Shown here piece by piece: positions 35,116 to 45,811 of a DNA stretch of 64,000 nt. The DNA is from Helianthus annuus. Lineage: Eukaryota; Streptophyta; Magnoliopsida; Asterales; Asteraceae. Location of the stretch: assembly GCF_002127325.2 (NCBI RefSeq), contig NC_035435.2, positions 10,994,289-11,058,288 on the forward strand, in the 5' to 3' direction. How positions within the stretch are numbered: the stretch's first letter is position 1; every line of letters begins with the position of its first letter. Under the pieces are notes generated by a model, which worked only from the letters and a program-made list of their open reading frames with translations, had not been told where the DNA came from and ran no database searches. A program made the translations under genes and the position numbers.

Positions 35116-35128
35116 GGCCCTGATACCA
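35116..35128 (-). other. Primer binding site of the copia element
   Basis: The minus strand reads TGGTATCAGGGCC, a tRNA-iMet-type site with one mismatch to the gypsy sites (GGG for GAG), two bases after the 5' LTR. Confidence 0.88.
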
Positions 35129-35130
35129 AT

Positions 35131-35575
35131 TTTAGGTCCCCTAACCCGTGTAACAGAATCATCGATCTAACCTAGAGTGCGGAATCCCCTAGATCAGATT
35201 TCACAGAAAACGTGTAGAAACAGAAATCTCTATAACCCCGATCTTTATTGATTATGTTCAAATGATTACAATCAATCAAGATCCCAATTCGTCCAAGCCT
35301 TTGTCTTTCACGAATTCTCTCCAAATGAATAAGGTGATTAGAAGATTAACCTAAACCCTAATGCTAAGCTTTGTTTATATAGGACAAAGCTTTGCATATG
35401 GGCTAGGTCATGGGCAAGGCCCATTTCGCAAACCATCGCCATATGTGGGTTTGGTTTGGCCCAATCACTCTTAATTAACTATTACAAATCTAAACCCGCT
35501 AATTGTTTATCGTTTTACTAATTACAAGATATCCAAAGACCAAATCTAAGCTGTTGTCACAAATATGCACCAACA
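35131..35575 (-). repeat. 5' LTR of the copia element
   Basis: 445 bp, starting TGTTGGTGCA on the minus strand; the terminal CA has decayed to AA. The TATA box TATATAAA lies at 35374-35381 (minus). It is followed outside by AAAGG at 35576-35580. Confidence 0.92.
35374..35381 (-). promoter_or_regulatory. TATA box of copia 5' LTR
   Basis: TATATAAA on the minus strand, between two copies of an AAGCTTTG-like word that form an imperfect inverted pair around it. Confidence 0.6.
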
Positions 35576-35580
35576 AAAGG

Positions 35581-38500
35581 TTCAAGCTTGGGGGGGGGGA
35601 TAAATAAATAATAGTTTATTTATCCCCATTGTCAACTTGCAGTTTATCCCTTTGAAGTATGTGCACAAATTGTCAACTTGTGCTGACTTCATTTGCTTCT
35701 AGAAGACATTCACTTGGAGCTTCCATTACCACTGAGACTCCACATGTATTGATAATATTCTCTCTATGAATCACATGTTTTGGATAGATGGCTTTAATCT
35801 TTGCGATAGCTGATCGTTATCGAGTCTAGCTGACTCATTCTATTATTAGTCACTTCCCAGCTACTAACGTTCTTCTTGAAGTTTCTTTTCAACACTTATC
35901 ATTAAAATGGACTACCAGTTATTAACGTTTTTAAAAAAATGGTGGAAGTAGAAGTGAGAGAATTTATTGTCTTGAGTGGACCATAATATCCTTAATTCAA
36001 GTTAGATGTGCCTCTTTTTGAGTTGTGAATCCCCTCATTTATTCTTAGCCGCCCATTACACAATCTAGTGACTAGAATGACTTTTTAGGCATCCTACAAA
36101 AATACAACTTTCTAGTATATCTTAACCTAATAACTAAAACTTAATCGTAAGACAAATGATTATTATAAACTAGTAATCATATAATTTTCTATTGATGTTT
36201 TTAGTCAAACTAGTAATCCAACTCCAATACAATTTTAATATTCGTTTTGTTAAGAACCGGTTCTATAGCCAACCCAAACTCGAGTATATAGGGTATGGTT
36301 TTTTTTCCTGCCCGGAGCCAAACCAACCTATAGCAATACTCGGTTCCATCGATCAAAAGCGAATCTGGAACTGACTCCATACCCGAAACTAGTTATTAAT
36401 AATAGCCCATTTGTGCACCTTCATATCCGAACGCCCACCTTACATGGAGGAGGGGGCGCACCTCATTTTTTTGCATCTTTAAGTATATATGTGATAAATT
36501 TTGAAACAACCCCCCCCCCCACACACACACACCCACACACATAAAAGTTGTATATCTCCAAGATGGAAGAGTTGAGTTCTAGGTTTGGTGATGGAGGAGA
36601 GAAAAGATTTTGAATTGTTTGAATGCTCTATTCAAATCAGTTGTCTTACTTCTTCGGTTGTATTGCTATTTACAGGGAAAAGGTTCAAGCTTGGGGGGGG
36701 GGGATAAATAAACAATAGTTTATTTATCCCAACTGTCAACTTGCAGTTTATCCCTTTGAAGTATGTGCACAAATTGTCAACTTGTGCTGACTTCATTTGC
36801 TTCTAGAAGACATTCACTTGGAGTCTTCCATTACCACTGAGACTCCACATGTATTGGTAATATTCTCTCTATAAATCACATGTTTTGGGTAGATGGATTT
36901 AATCTTTGCGATAGCTGATCGTTATTGAGTCTAGCTGACTCGTTCTGCTACTAACGTTCTTCTTGAAGTTTCTTTTCAACACTTATCATTAAAATGGACT
37001 ACTAGTTATTAACGTTTTAAAAAAATGGTAGAAGTAGAAGAGAGAGAATTTATTATATTGAATAAACAATAATATCCTTAATTCAAGTTAGGTGCCTCTT
37101 TTTGAGTTGTGAATCCCCTCATTTATTCTTAGCCACCCATTACACAATCTAGTGACTAGAATGACTTTTTAGGCATCCTACAAAAATACAACTTTCTAGT
37201 ATATCTTAACCTAATAACTAAAACTTAATCGTAAGACAAATGATTATTATAAACTAGTAATCATATAATTTTCTATTGATGTTTTTATTCAAACTAGTAA
37301 TCCAACTCCAATACTATTTTAATACTCGTTTTGTTAAGAACCAGTTCTATAGTCTACCCAAACTCGAGTATATAGGGTATGGTTTTTTTTCCTGCCCGGA
37401 GCCAAACCAACCTATAGCAATATTCTCTCTATGAATCACATGTTTTGGATAGATGGCTTTAATCTTTGCGATAGCTGATCGTTATCGAGTCTAGCTGACT
37501 CATTCTATTATTAGTCACTTCCCAGCTACTAACGTTCTTCTTGAAGTTTCTTTTCAACACTTATCATTAAAATGGACTACCAGTTATTAACGTTTTTAAA
37601 AAAATGGTGGAAGTAGAAGTGAGAGAATTTATTATCTTGAGTGGACCATAATATCCTTAATTCAAGTTAGATGTGCCTCTTTTTGAGTTGTGAATCCCCT
37701 CATTTATTCTTAGCCGCCCATTACACAATCTAGTGACTAGAATGACTTTTTAGGCATCCTACAAAAATACAACTTTCTAGTATATCTTAACCTAATAACT
37801 AAAACTTAATCGTAAGACAAATGATTATTATAAACTAGTAATCATATAATTTTCTATTGATGTTTTTAGTCAAACTAGTAATCCAACTCCAATACAATTT
37901 TAATATTCGTTTTGTTAAGAACCGGTTCTATAGCCTACCCAAACTCGAGTATATAGGGTATGGTTTTTTTTCCTGCCCGGAGCCAAACCAACCTATAGCA
38001 ATACTCGGTTCCATCGATCAAAAGCGAATCTGGAACTGACTCCATACCCGAAACTAGTTATTAATAATAGCCCATTTGTGCACCTTGATATCCGAAAGCC
38101 CACCTTACATGGAGGAGGGGGCGCACCTCATTTTTTTGCATCTTTAAGTATATATGTGATAAATTTTGAAACCCCCCCCCCCCCACACACACACACACCC
38201 ACACACATAAAAGTTGTATATCTCTAAGATGGAAGAGTTGAGTTCTAGGTTTGGTGATGGAGGAGGGAAAAGATTTTGAATTGTTTGAATGCTCTATTCA
38301 AATCAGTTGTCTTACTTCTTCGGTTGTATTGCTATTTACAGGGAAAAGGTTCAAGCTTAGGGGGGGGGGATAAATAAACAATAGTTTATTTATCCCAACT
38401 GTCAACTTGCAGTTTATCCCTTTGAAGTATGTGCACAAATTGTCAACTTGTGCTGACTTCATTTGCTTCTAGAAGACATTCACTTGGAGTCTTCCATTAC

Positions 38501-39267
38501 CACTGAGACTCCACATGTATTGGTAATATTCTCTCTATAAATCACATGTTTTGGGTAGATGGATTTAATCTTTGCGATAGCTGATCGTTATCGAGTCTAG
38601 CTGACTCGTTCTGCTACTAACGTTCTTCTTGAAGTTTCTTTTCAACACTTATCATTAAAATGGACTACTAGTTATTAACGTTTTAAAAAAATGGTAGAAG
38701 TAGAAGAGAGAGAATTTATTATATTGAATAAACAATAATATCCTTATTTCAAGTTAGGTGCCTCTTTTTGAGTTGTGAATCCCCTCATTTATTCTTAGCC
38801 GCCCATTACACAATCTAGTGACTAGAATGACTTTTTAGGCATCCTACAAAAATACAACTTTCTAGTATATCTTAACCTAATAACTAAAACTTAATCGTAA
38901 GACAAATGATTATTATAAACTAGTAATCATATAATTTTCTATTGATGTTTTTATTCAAACTAGTAATCCAACTCCAATACTATTTTAATACTCGTTTTGT
39001 TAAGAACCAGTTCTATAGTCTACCCAAACTCTAGTATATAGGGTATGGTTTTTTTCATGCCCGGAGCCAAACCAACCTATAGCAATACCCGGTTCCATCC
39101 ATCAAAAGCGAATCTGGAACTGACTCCATACCCGAAACTAGTTATTAATAATAGCCCATTTGTGCACCTTCATATGCGAACGCCCACCTTACATGGAGGA
39201 GGGGGCGCACCTCATTTTTTTGCATCTTTAAGTATATATGTGATAAATTTTGAAACAACACCCCCCC
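35581..39267. repeat. Higher-order tandem array, two 1,666-bp repeats
   Basis: Basic unit of about 1.1 kb: G-run after TTCAAGCTT, a body with ATCACATGTTTTGG, a C-run with CA dinucleotides, and an AGATGGAAGAGTTGAG end. Four partial or full units follow each other, starting at 35581, 36684, about 37420 and 38350. Segment 35753-37419 recurs as 37420-39085 with an offset of exactly 1,666 where I checked it (TGGTAATATT at 36855 and 38521). The join at about 37,420 fuses the 3' part of one unit (CCTATAGCAAT) to the middle of the next (ATTCTCTC). The two 60-codon frames inside are translation of repeats, not genes. Confidence 0.88.
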
Positions 39268-40001
39268 CCCTCCCGTTGTGATTTTTGAGACCGCTCTCAT
39301 GAAATTAATAATAGAAGAAAAGTTGAAGCAAAATGTGTTTGAACTAAAACTTAAAAAAATGTCTAAATGGCGCCCACCTGAAGATATTTCTGATGCGGCA
39401 GATTTTTGGAGAAGATGACAAGCTTTATGATATTTATTAAGTTATTTAACATAAGGGTATTTTTGTAATTAATCAAATTCACTAAAAACTCTTATTCCTA
39501 CCCAAACTAGGCCGATTTTTTTTTGAATGTCTAGCACACACACCCTTATTCACTAAAACCTCTTATTGCTACCCCTAAAAAAATCTCCGCTCCCCTTATT
39601 AAATAATTTCCGAGTCCACAACTACTTACACATCTCTATTAAGGGTGTTCATTATTTGAATGACTATCGAAATTGAATTTTGGTTGCTCATCGGTTTTAA
39701 TTGATCATTTTACACTTTAACATCGCGAACATGGTGCAGAAACAAAAAAAAATGAACACCTAGTGTCAAGATGATGGGGTTAGATCTAAGTTACATTTAT
39801 AACCAACCCTTGACTAACATCAATGTAACACCACCATGAACCCGGGGTTAGAGACCCCAATTTTATTTTCATACACATTAACAACATAAGTGATTGAATC
39901 TTGGTCTCCAACCACAAGTTTGTTTTTTTGGGTTTGAATTCATGGTTACAACCTTTAATAGTTTTGAAAAATAATATATAAAATAGTTTCAATAATCACT
40001 C
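39268..40001. other. Gene-less spacer
   Basis: AT-rich, no supported frame or repeat. It begins where the tandem array stops matching and ends at the MITE. Confidence 0.6.
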
Positions 40002-40004
40002 TTA

Positions 40005-40399
40005 GGGTATGTTTGGCAAAAGTGGCTGGTGGCTGGTGGTTGGAAGCTGGTAGCTGTTAGCTAGTAGTTGTAGTTTTTTGATATATTTGGTGTTTGGTAG
40101 AGTAGCTGGAGCTTTTAATAAAATGTATAAAATGACGATAATGGACATAACTAAAAATTTAAAAAGTTTGTGCATTAAAAAGTTCATTATTTTTAAAGGT
40201 TAAAATAGTCATTTTTTCCCTAAAAACTTGTAGCTCCTTCTAAACGCTACTAGTAGAAGCATTCAACCAAAAGCTTCAAGCTCCTAACCTAAAAGCTTCA
40301 AGCCCCTTCAACTAAACAAGACTTTTATTGAGTAGGATCTTAAAAGCTTAAAGCTAGAAGCTTCTAAAAACTCATAAAAGCCACATGCCAAACATATCC
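40005..40399. mobile_element. Tourist-like MITE (PIF/Harbinger type)
   Basis: 395 bp. The 14-bp terminal inverted repeats GGGTATGTTTGGCA and TGCCAAACATATCC match at 13 of 14 positions, flanked by TTA on both sides (40002-40004 and 40400-40402), the target duplication of PIF/Harbinger elements. The interior is rich in AGCT-containing words and has no coding capacity. It sits about 115 bp beyond the stop codon of the P450 gene. Confidence 0.8.
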
Positions 40400-40515
40400 T
40401 TAAAAACACAATACCTTAAAAATACACTATGAACCACAAGATGTACTTGTGTTGAAAGACAATGTCTCTAGTCTTTCTTATTACAGTTTTAACCATATGG
40501 GCAAGTATTAAAATA

Positions 40516-42855
40516 TTACATATAGAGGCTTGCATCAGGCAATCTTTGATATGGGATAGCTATGAGTGGTTTTCTTTTAGTTAAAGTAAGACCAAAACTT
40601 TCAGAAAGGTCATGCTCTTCACCATTAGGCAAACTCCAGTCGAACGAGTGCAAGAGCGAAGCCAAGATAAACATTTGCATTTTCTGAGCCAATGGAATAC
40701 CTGGGCACAATCTTCTTCCCGATCCAAATGGGAAGAACTTTAAATCATTTCCATTGTAATCCCATTTGTTTATCCCTTTGTTAGCCAAGAACCTCTCAGG
40801 ATTGAAGTCCAAGGGATTGTCCCAGTGTTGAGCATTCCGGTGGATTGATATAACATTCAAAAAGATGCTACACCCTTTTGGAATTCTGTATCCACCCACC
40901 ACACAATCCTTGCTCGGCGCCCTTGGGACTAGAAAAGGAACTATAGGATTCAACCGAAATGTTTCCTTAATAGTTGCATCCAAGTATTGTAGTTTTGGGA
41001 GATGTGATTCTTCAACCATGTGGTTTAGTCCAACAATTTCAACCAATTCTTCTTGAATCTTTTTCAAAACTGTATGATTCCGCATAATATTCGCCATTGC
41101 CCATTCTATCAGTGTGGCCGTTGTTTCTGTTCCTGCAATCATAAAGTCCTAATACGACAAAGGGTTAAATATGATAGTTTTCTTTACAAGGGGACAAAAA
41201 AACATTAGTTACACTCAAGCTAAGCATCATTACAAATCATATGACCTCATACGCGTCTTAGTGAAGGATGGGACCGTCAGTGGTGAAGGGTCGTGGAGAA
41301 AAACAAAATGTGTGGGTAAAGATTTCACCGACGGATTACCAACATCCACTATATGTTGAGGGATAACAGACGCATCACCGAAGAATATGTTAGATATTTT
41401 AGTGTAATCGGGGATTGGCTTGGTGATCAAAGCAAATAATAATACACAACATGCAAGTTAGGAGGTGCGGGAGTACACGCTTGTTTGAGTTATTATAATT
41501 CGAAGTGTACGGGCGGAGCCCGTACTCTACGGGGGTTCTAAGGGGGCAGCGCCCCTGGGAGCAGGGTACAAGGAGCGACAGCCCTTGGCGGGGTCCAAGG
41601 GGCAGAGCCCCTGGCTGGGGTCGAGCTGCCTAATGGCAGTTAACCATCCCTAACCCCAAAATTCGCATACAGTTTTCTTGGTCACAATTCTCTGGTCAAA
41701 CAATTACACAAAAACACATACCCTGGTTCAATTTCTCGAAATCAGAGTTGTATCCGATTGAATTATTCGGGTGAACCACCGAAATAATTTGATCTGAGAG
41801 TGATTACACGCCTCTCTGATCATCCGGTTTTCTGAAATTCCCCAACAGAATATTGGGATTTGGGGTATTTATCCGTATATAAAGCATGTAAAACTATTTG
41901 CATAGATTATCTGTTGAGGAACAAATCTTACCGAGAGAAGTGCGTTTACTTGTGTCATGTTAAGATATTGTTGGTCCTTGAGATCTAATAGGATTTGTAA
42001 AAAGTCTTTATTTTCTTCATGTCGAATTCCATCTGGTGACATTTTGTTATTAGATTTGATTCGATCTTCGATGATGCTCTCAAAAATTTGACCCCGCTTC
42101 TTAACTTCTTTCTTCATGTTCCTCTCAACACCTTGTAGATCAAACCAAGCAAGAGTAGGGAAGAAATCTGACAAATTTGGATGTCCCAAAATTTTGGTGA
42201 TGTTCGACGCCATCGTTTGTAACTCGACTCCGAGATTGAAACCCTTTTCGTCTATGTATGATACATTATCCCAAATCATTCTTGTTATGACATTGGATTC
42301 AGTCAAGAAAGCAATTTCACGGATGTCAACATTGGTCCCGATCTTACTAAAAACGTTCTTGATAGTTTTTCTAACTTCATCCCTCCGGAAAGAACTACAT
42401 GCTTTAAGATTCTTGTTGCTTAAGACCTCGTGGACAAAGATCTTACGAAGGTTGCGCCAAGTTGCATTATTCTTGGAGAATATCAAATCTTGTCCTTCGT
42501 AGGCTATAATCGAGGCCGCAACTGTAAGATCGCGATTAGCAAAAGTCTCATCTTGGTCACGAACCACCTCCTTTGCTAGCTCTGGGGTGTTTATCACCAC
42601 ATGAAGCTTGCTTCCTAGATAGAATTTAAAGATGGGTCCATAAGTGTGGGCCATGTTAGTAAACTCGTTGTGTAGATCACGACCAAGAAATGGAAGGTAC
42701 CCTACAATCGGCAATGAACGAGGACCCGGTGGTAATGGTGGCGACCGCGAGGAGGACGAAAGTGTCAACTTGTACCATAGAACACCCAACATCACTATTG
42801 AAATGGTGATCGCAAGTGGTACCACCATAGCAAGTTCATGTTTGTTTTCTGTCAT
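40516..42855 (-). CDS. CYP706-like cytochrome P450, two exons
   Basis: Exon 1 is 42855-41932 (308 codons) and exon 2 is 41148-40516 (210 codons plus stop), 518 residues in all, a normal size. The donor TCG/GTAAGA and acceptor ATTAG/GAC join in phase 0. Residues 9-31 form an ER membrane anchor and 39-45 the proline hinge. The I-helix AGTETT is at 313-318, KETFR with Glu370 and Arg373 forms the ExxR pair, PERF is at 425-428 and the haem loop FPFGSGRRLCPG has Cys456. The text LHNEFTNMAHTYGPIFKFYL and WFDLQGVERNMKK fits CYP706, a plant family with members that oxidise sesquiterpenes; the substrate here cannot be told. I chose the inner ATG because a TATA box lies at 42903-42909, downstream of the alternative ATG at 42915. 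All key residues are present, so the gene looks functional. Confidence 0.93.
41149..41931 (-). other. Intron of the P450 gene
   Basis: 783 bp, GT..AG, phase 0, at the position typical of single-intron P450 genes just before the I-helix. 465 bp of it are a solo LTR and one target copy; the original intron was about 318 bp. Confidence 0.9.
41388..41847 (-). mobile_element. Solo copia-type LTR in the P450 intron
   Basis: 460 bp with ends TGTT and AACA, flanked by a perfect GAATA duplication (41383-41387 and 41848-41852). No internal element sequence is present, so an insertion was later reduced by LTR-LTR recombination. The body has a GC-rich block with three short hairpins: GTACGGGC-GGA-GCCCGTAC at 41507-41525, one around GGGGGCAGCGCCCC, and AGGGGC-AGA-GCCCCT at 41598-41612. 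Such GGGGC..GCCCC runs are common in some plant copia LTRs. Orientation (minus, as the gene) is inferred from the TGTTGGGG end. Confidence 0.82.
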
Positions 42856-42902
42856 TTTGGGAAATGAAAATTGTGAGTACGATAATTCAAGCCTATCGTT
42901 GC

Positions 42903-42909
42903 ATTTATA
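42903..42909 (-). promoter_or_regulatory. TATA box of the P450 gene
   Basis: The minus strand reads CTATAAATG about 48 bases before the ATG at 42855, implying a leader of roughly 20 bases. It supports the shorter protein start. Confidence 0.7.
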
Positions 42910-43041
42910 GCTCAATATGAAAGTTGTGACTACAATAATACAAATTTAATAATTATTTTATTTGATGCGGTAATCTAATTAAATTGATAAATCAAAGGTA
43001 ATTTTCTTTTAGATTTTTTTCTTTAATCCATTGTCGTCTGT

Positions 43042-43113
43042 GAGACTTGAACCCAAGACTTTCCTCTTCCCAACCTAAGTGTTTTTAAAGACTTTGCCTT
43101 TGCCTATGGACCA
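43042..43113 (-). repeat. Possible tRNA-derived SINE fragment
   Basis: The minus strand carries an A-box-like TGGTCCATAGG (43103-43113) and a B-box-like GGTTCAAGTCTC (43042-43053) about 50 bases apart. They stand within the phrase common to some plant tRNA-related SINEs (GTGGTCC ... GGGTTCAAGTCTCAC). The A box has one mismatch to consensus. No tail or target duplication was found. Confidence 0.35.
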
Positions 43114-43129
43114 CCACCCTATTGGTAAA

Positions 43130-43720
43130 TTTTATTTTAGTTAATAATGCATTAAATATTTTGATGTTATTTTCTTCTTCAAAGAAAATATAATTATAAT
43201 GAGTAATTATATGTGATTAATGAGTTAGAGAAAAAGATAACTACATAATAATGATGACCTTGACTTTAAAGTTGATTACAACTGAATCTATATCCGAATT
43301 TAACTATTATTACTTTAACATTCAATTAATTTTCAAGTTCTGCCCGACTCTTACTTAAAGATGATAGATCTAAAAAAAATATATTAATATACAAATAGTA
43401 GATTTTGATCAAATCCTTTTGTTTATTAAAGAAGAATAGTTGTCACTTATTTTGTTTTAGAAATCCTAGTGTTGTGAAACGATGTTATTTATAAAAGAAA
43501 AGTTGTTTAGTTCTCATAGTCATCAATGTACCGGTCTATGTGTCAAATTCTAGACTGAGTTTGTTAGAAATTATGCATTTGTATGAGTTTTGTTTCTGTT
43601 TCAATTCCGTATTATTCGAATGAGTATTAGTTTAGCTTTTAGGCTTGTGTTTGCATTTGTTTTTAAGATCTATACCAATATCTATGTCAGTACAAGAGCG
43701 GTGTTGCGTCTGTTTATGTT
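43130..43720. repeat. Non-coding repeat family, copy 1
   Basis: It contains TTCTTCAAAGAAAATAT, GATGATAGATCTAAAAAA and GTTATTTATAAAAGAAAAG in this order. The same order recurs at 43,725 onward and at 49,180 onward. There is no coding frame. TTATAAAAG followed by GTTGTTTAG could be an LTR-type promoter, but no ends are visible. Confidence 0.75.
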
Positions 43721-43724
43721 TTCG

Positions 43725-44393
43725 CTTTTAGTTAATTGTGCGTTAAATATTTAAATGTAAGTTTCTTCTTCAAAGAAAATATTATTATACTGAGTAAAGA
43801 TAACTACTATAATATTGATGACCTTGACTTTAACCTTCAATTAATTTTCAGTTGTTGCCCAACTCTTATTTAAGGATGATAGATCTAAAAAATATCTTGT
43901 TATATAAATAGTAGATTTTGATTAATTCCTAATGTTTATCAAAGAAGGACAATTTTGTCACTTATTTTGTTTTAAGAACCCTAGTATTTTGTTTTAGAAA
44001 TCCTATCGTTATGAAACGATGTTATTTATAAAAGAAAAGTTGTTTAGTTGTCATAGTCATCGATGTATCAGTCTTTGTGTCAAATTCTGGGACTGGGTTT
44101 GTTAGAAATTCTGCATTTATATGAGTTTTGTTTTCGTATCAATTCTGTATTAATTCGAATCGGTTTCTGTATTAGATTATTTGTTAGGCTTGTGTCCACA
44201 TTTGTTTTCGGTATCCATACCAGTAGTATAATAGTAGTGTTGCATTTGGTTATGTTTTCGATATCTGTATTAGTGTTTGTGTCATTTCAGTATCAGTGTA
44301 GGTATTTGTATTGGTCTGAGTATTGAATGTAGTTTCAGTGTCCGTTTCAGTTTAGTCTCAATTCTGTTATGTTTTGTTTTCCACTGTTTGGTC
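43725..44393. repeat. Non-coding repeat family, copy 2
   Basis: Direct tandem duplicate of copy 1 with an offset near 590 bp and moderate divergence, continuing into a TCAGTATCAGTGTAGG-like phrase. Its right part is itself duplicated with a 356-bp period (44245 onward and 45250-45605) once the intervening MITE is removed. Confidence 0.75.
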
Positions 44394-45034
44394 TAGGGGT
44401 GAGCAAATTAACCACCATAACCGATAATCGAACCATAACGGACATAACCGAACCACTAATAACCGATAACCAATATAACCAATGGTTATGGTTATGAAAC
44501 TTTGTATAACCGCTCAATCGGTTATGGTTATGGTTATGAAGCTTTGGTTAACCGAATATAACCGAAACCGAACCGAAGTTGTGATGTTAACTTTATAAAA
44601 TAGATTTGTGTTTTACAAAACCATATAGAAGGTTTTTACTAAGATAAAAGTATATAAGTAACAAAATGATTTTGATGTAGATGTCATTTATTCTGATAAA
44701 GAACTAAGGTGTTTTGGCCATAATTGTTTTTGTTTGAGAATTACCTTATTAAAAAAAACTCTAAATCGGTAGTTTAACCAAAAAGTTTAGTCTTCATTAT
44801 CTTATAAAATAGGCTCAAGCTAAGTTCAAATCGTGCACAACCCTATTTACTTCAAGCCTTGCTTGGTTACTTAACCGAAATTAACCAAAACCGAACCATA
44901 ACCGACTTCATAACCGATTAACCATAACCGAAGTTTGGTTATGGTTATGGTTACCAAAACTCCATAACCGAACTAGCGGTTATGGTTATGGTTAATAGTA
45001 AAAACCGACCCAAACCGACCCATGCACACCCCTA
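44394..45034. mobile_element. hAT-type MITE with 8-bp target duplication
   Basis: 641 bp, ends TAGGGGTGAGCA and TGCACACCCCTA (inverted match 11 of 12), flanked by GTTTGGTC at 44386-44393 and 45035-45042. The interior consists largely of GGTTATGGTTATG and AACCGAAACCG words on both strands, forming long imperfect hairpins. It has no coding capacity. The 8-bp duplication and TAGGGGTG ends are typical of hAT elements. Confidence 0.85.
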
Positions 45035-45042
45035 GTTTGGTC

Positions 45043-45720
45043 TTTACTTTTCCTATTTATTCCTTCGTCACCGAGCAACTTTTTGCTTAGATGTAGTTTT
45101 CTTTTTGTGTTTTTCTTATTTGTTTTACAAGTAATCTAGGAAAATTTGGTAAATAAGTGAGGAACGTTAAAAGAAGACCTAGATTCTTTAGTTATTATGT
45201 AATCTTATAAAATGTAATTAGGATTCTTTTTCTTTTTGTGTTTTTCTTATTTGGTTATGTTTTCGATATCTGTATTAGTGTTTGTGTCATTTCAGTATCA
45301 GTGTAGGTATTTGTGTTGGTCTGAGTATTGAATGTAGTTTCAGTGGCCGTTTCAGTTTAGTCTCAATTCTGTTATGTTTTGTTTTCCACTGTTTGGTCTT
45401 TACTTTTCCTATTTATTCCTTCGTTACCGAGCAACTTTTTGCTTAGATGTAGTTTTCTTTTTGTGTTTTTCTTATTTGTTTTACAAGTAATCTAGGAAAA
45501 TTTGGCAAATAAGTGAGGAACGTTAAAAGAAGACCTAGATTCTTTAGTTATTATGTAATCTTATAAAATGTAATTAGGATTCTTTTTCTTTTTGTGTTTT
45601 TCTTATTTGTTTTACAAGTAACTTGGGAAAATCAGTGTGGTGAAGAGCGTTAAAAGAAGTTGGAGACCTGGATTCTTTGGTTATTATGTAATCTGATAAA
45701 AATGTAATTTGGATTCCTTT
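45043..45720. repeat. 356-bp tandem duplication, right part
   Basis: 45043-45249 completes the first unit (begun at 44245); 45250-45605 is the second, nearly identical unit and contains the uninterrupted GTTTGGTCTTTAC site. A third partial unit (from about 45,607) has drifted. No genes. Confidence 0.8.
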
Positions 45721-45739
45721 TATTTAAGGTTATGGATTT

Positions 45740-45811
45740 GATACCTATAAGACTGATACGTCTACGTCTACGCCAGCCCTAGTTGGGTGACGTATCAGTC
45801 TTATAGGTATC
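45740..45811. repeat. Perfect 23-bp inverted repeat with 26-base loop
   Basis: Arms 45740-45762 and 45789-45811 are exact reverse complements (GATACCTATAAG...CTTATAGGTATC). The right arm runs into GGTATCAGAGC (45806-45816), a near match to a tRNA-iMet primer binding site. It may be the end of a small or decayed LTR element, or a hairpin source of small RNA; neither is shown. Confidence 0.8.

Larger units (their letters stand above)
4168..35575 (-). mobile_element. Ty1/copia retrotransposon, complete but hosting two gypsy insertions
   Basis: Both LTRs are present in the same (minus) orientation, flanked by the identical 5-bp duplication AAAGG (4163-4167 and 35576-35580). A tRNA-iMet-type primer binding site follows the 5' LTR and a polypurine tract precedes the 3' LTR. 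Removing the two nested gypsy elements and their duplicated targets leaves about 9.2 kb. Order on the minus strand is LTR, PBS, repeat-rich leader, large gag, protease, integrase, reverse transcriptase, non-coding tail, PPT, LTR. This order (integrase before RT) is diagnostic of Ty1/copia. The long gag, long tail and several PPT-like tracts suggest a Sirevirus relative; that is inference. Coding is broken by many frameshifts. About 18 substitutions over about 445 aligned LTR bases (hand count) make it the oldest layer of the stack. Confidence 0.93.

Noticed and set aside
36192..38039. Two identical 60-codon frames in the tandem array
   Set aside because: They are duplicated with the array; no protein features, and the frame is lost in the other two units.
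42856..42915. Longer P450 start at 42915
   Set aside because: It lies upstream of the TATA box and adds a polar stretch before the membrane anchor, unlike normal P450 N-termini.
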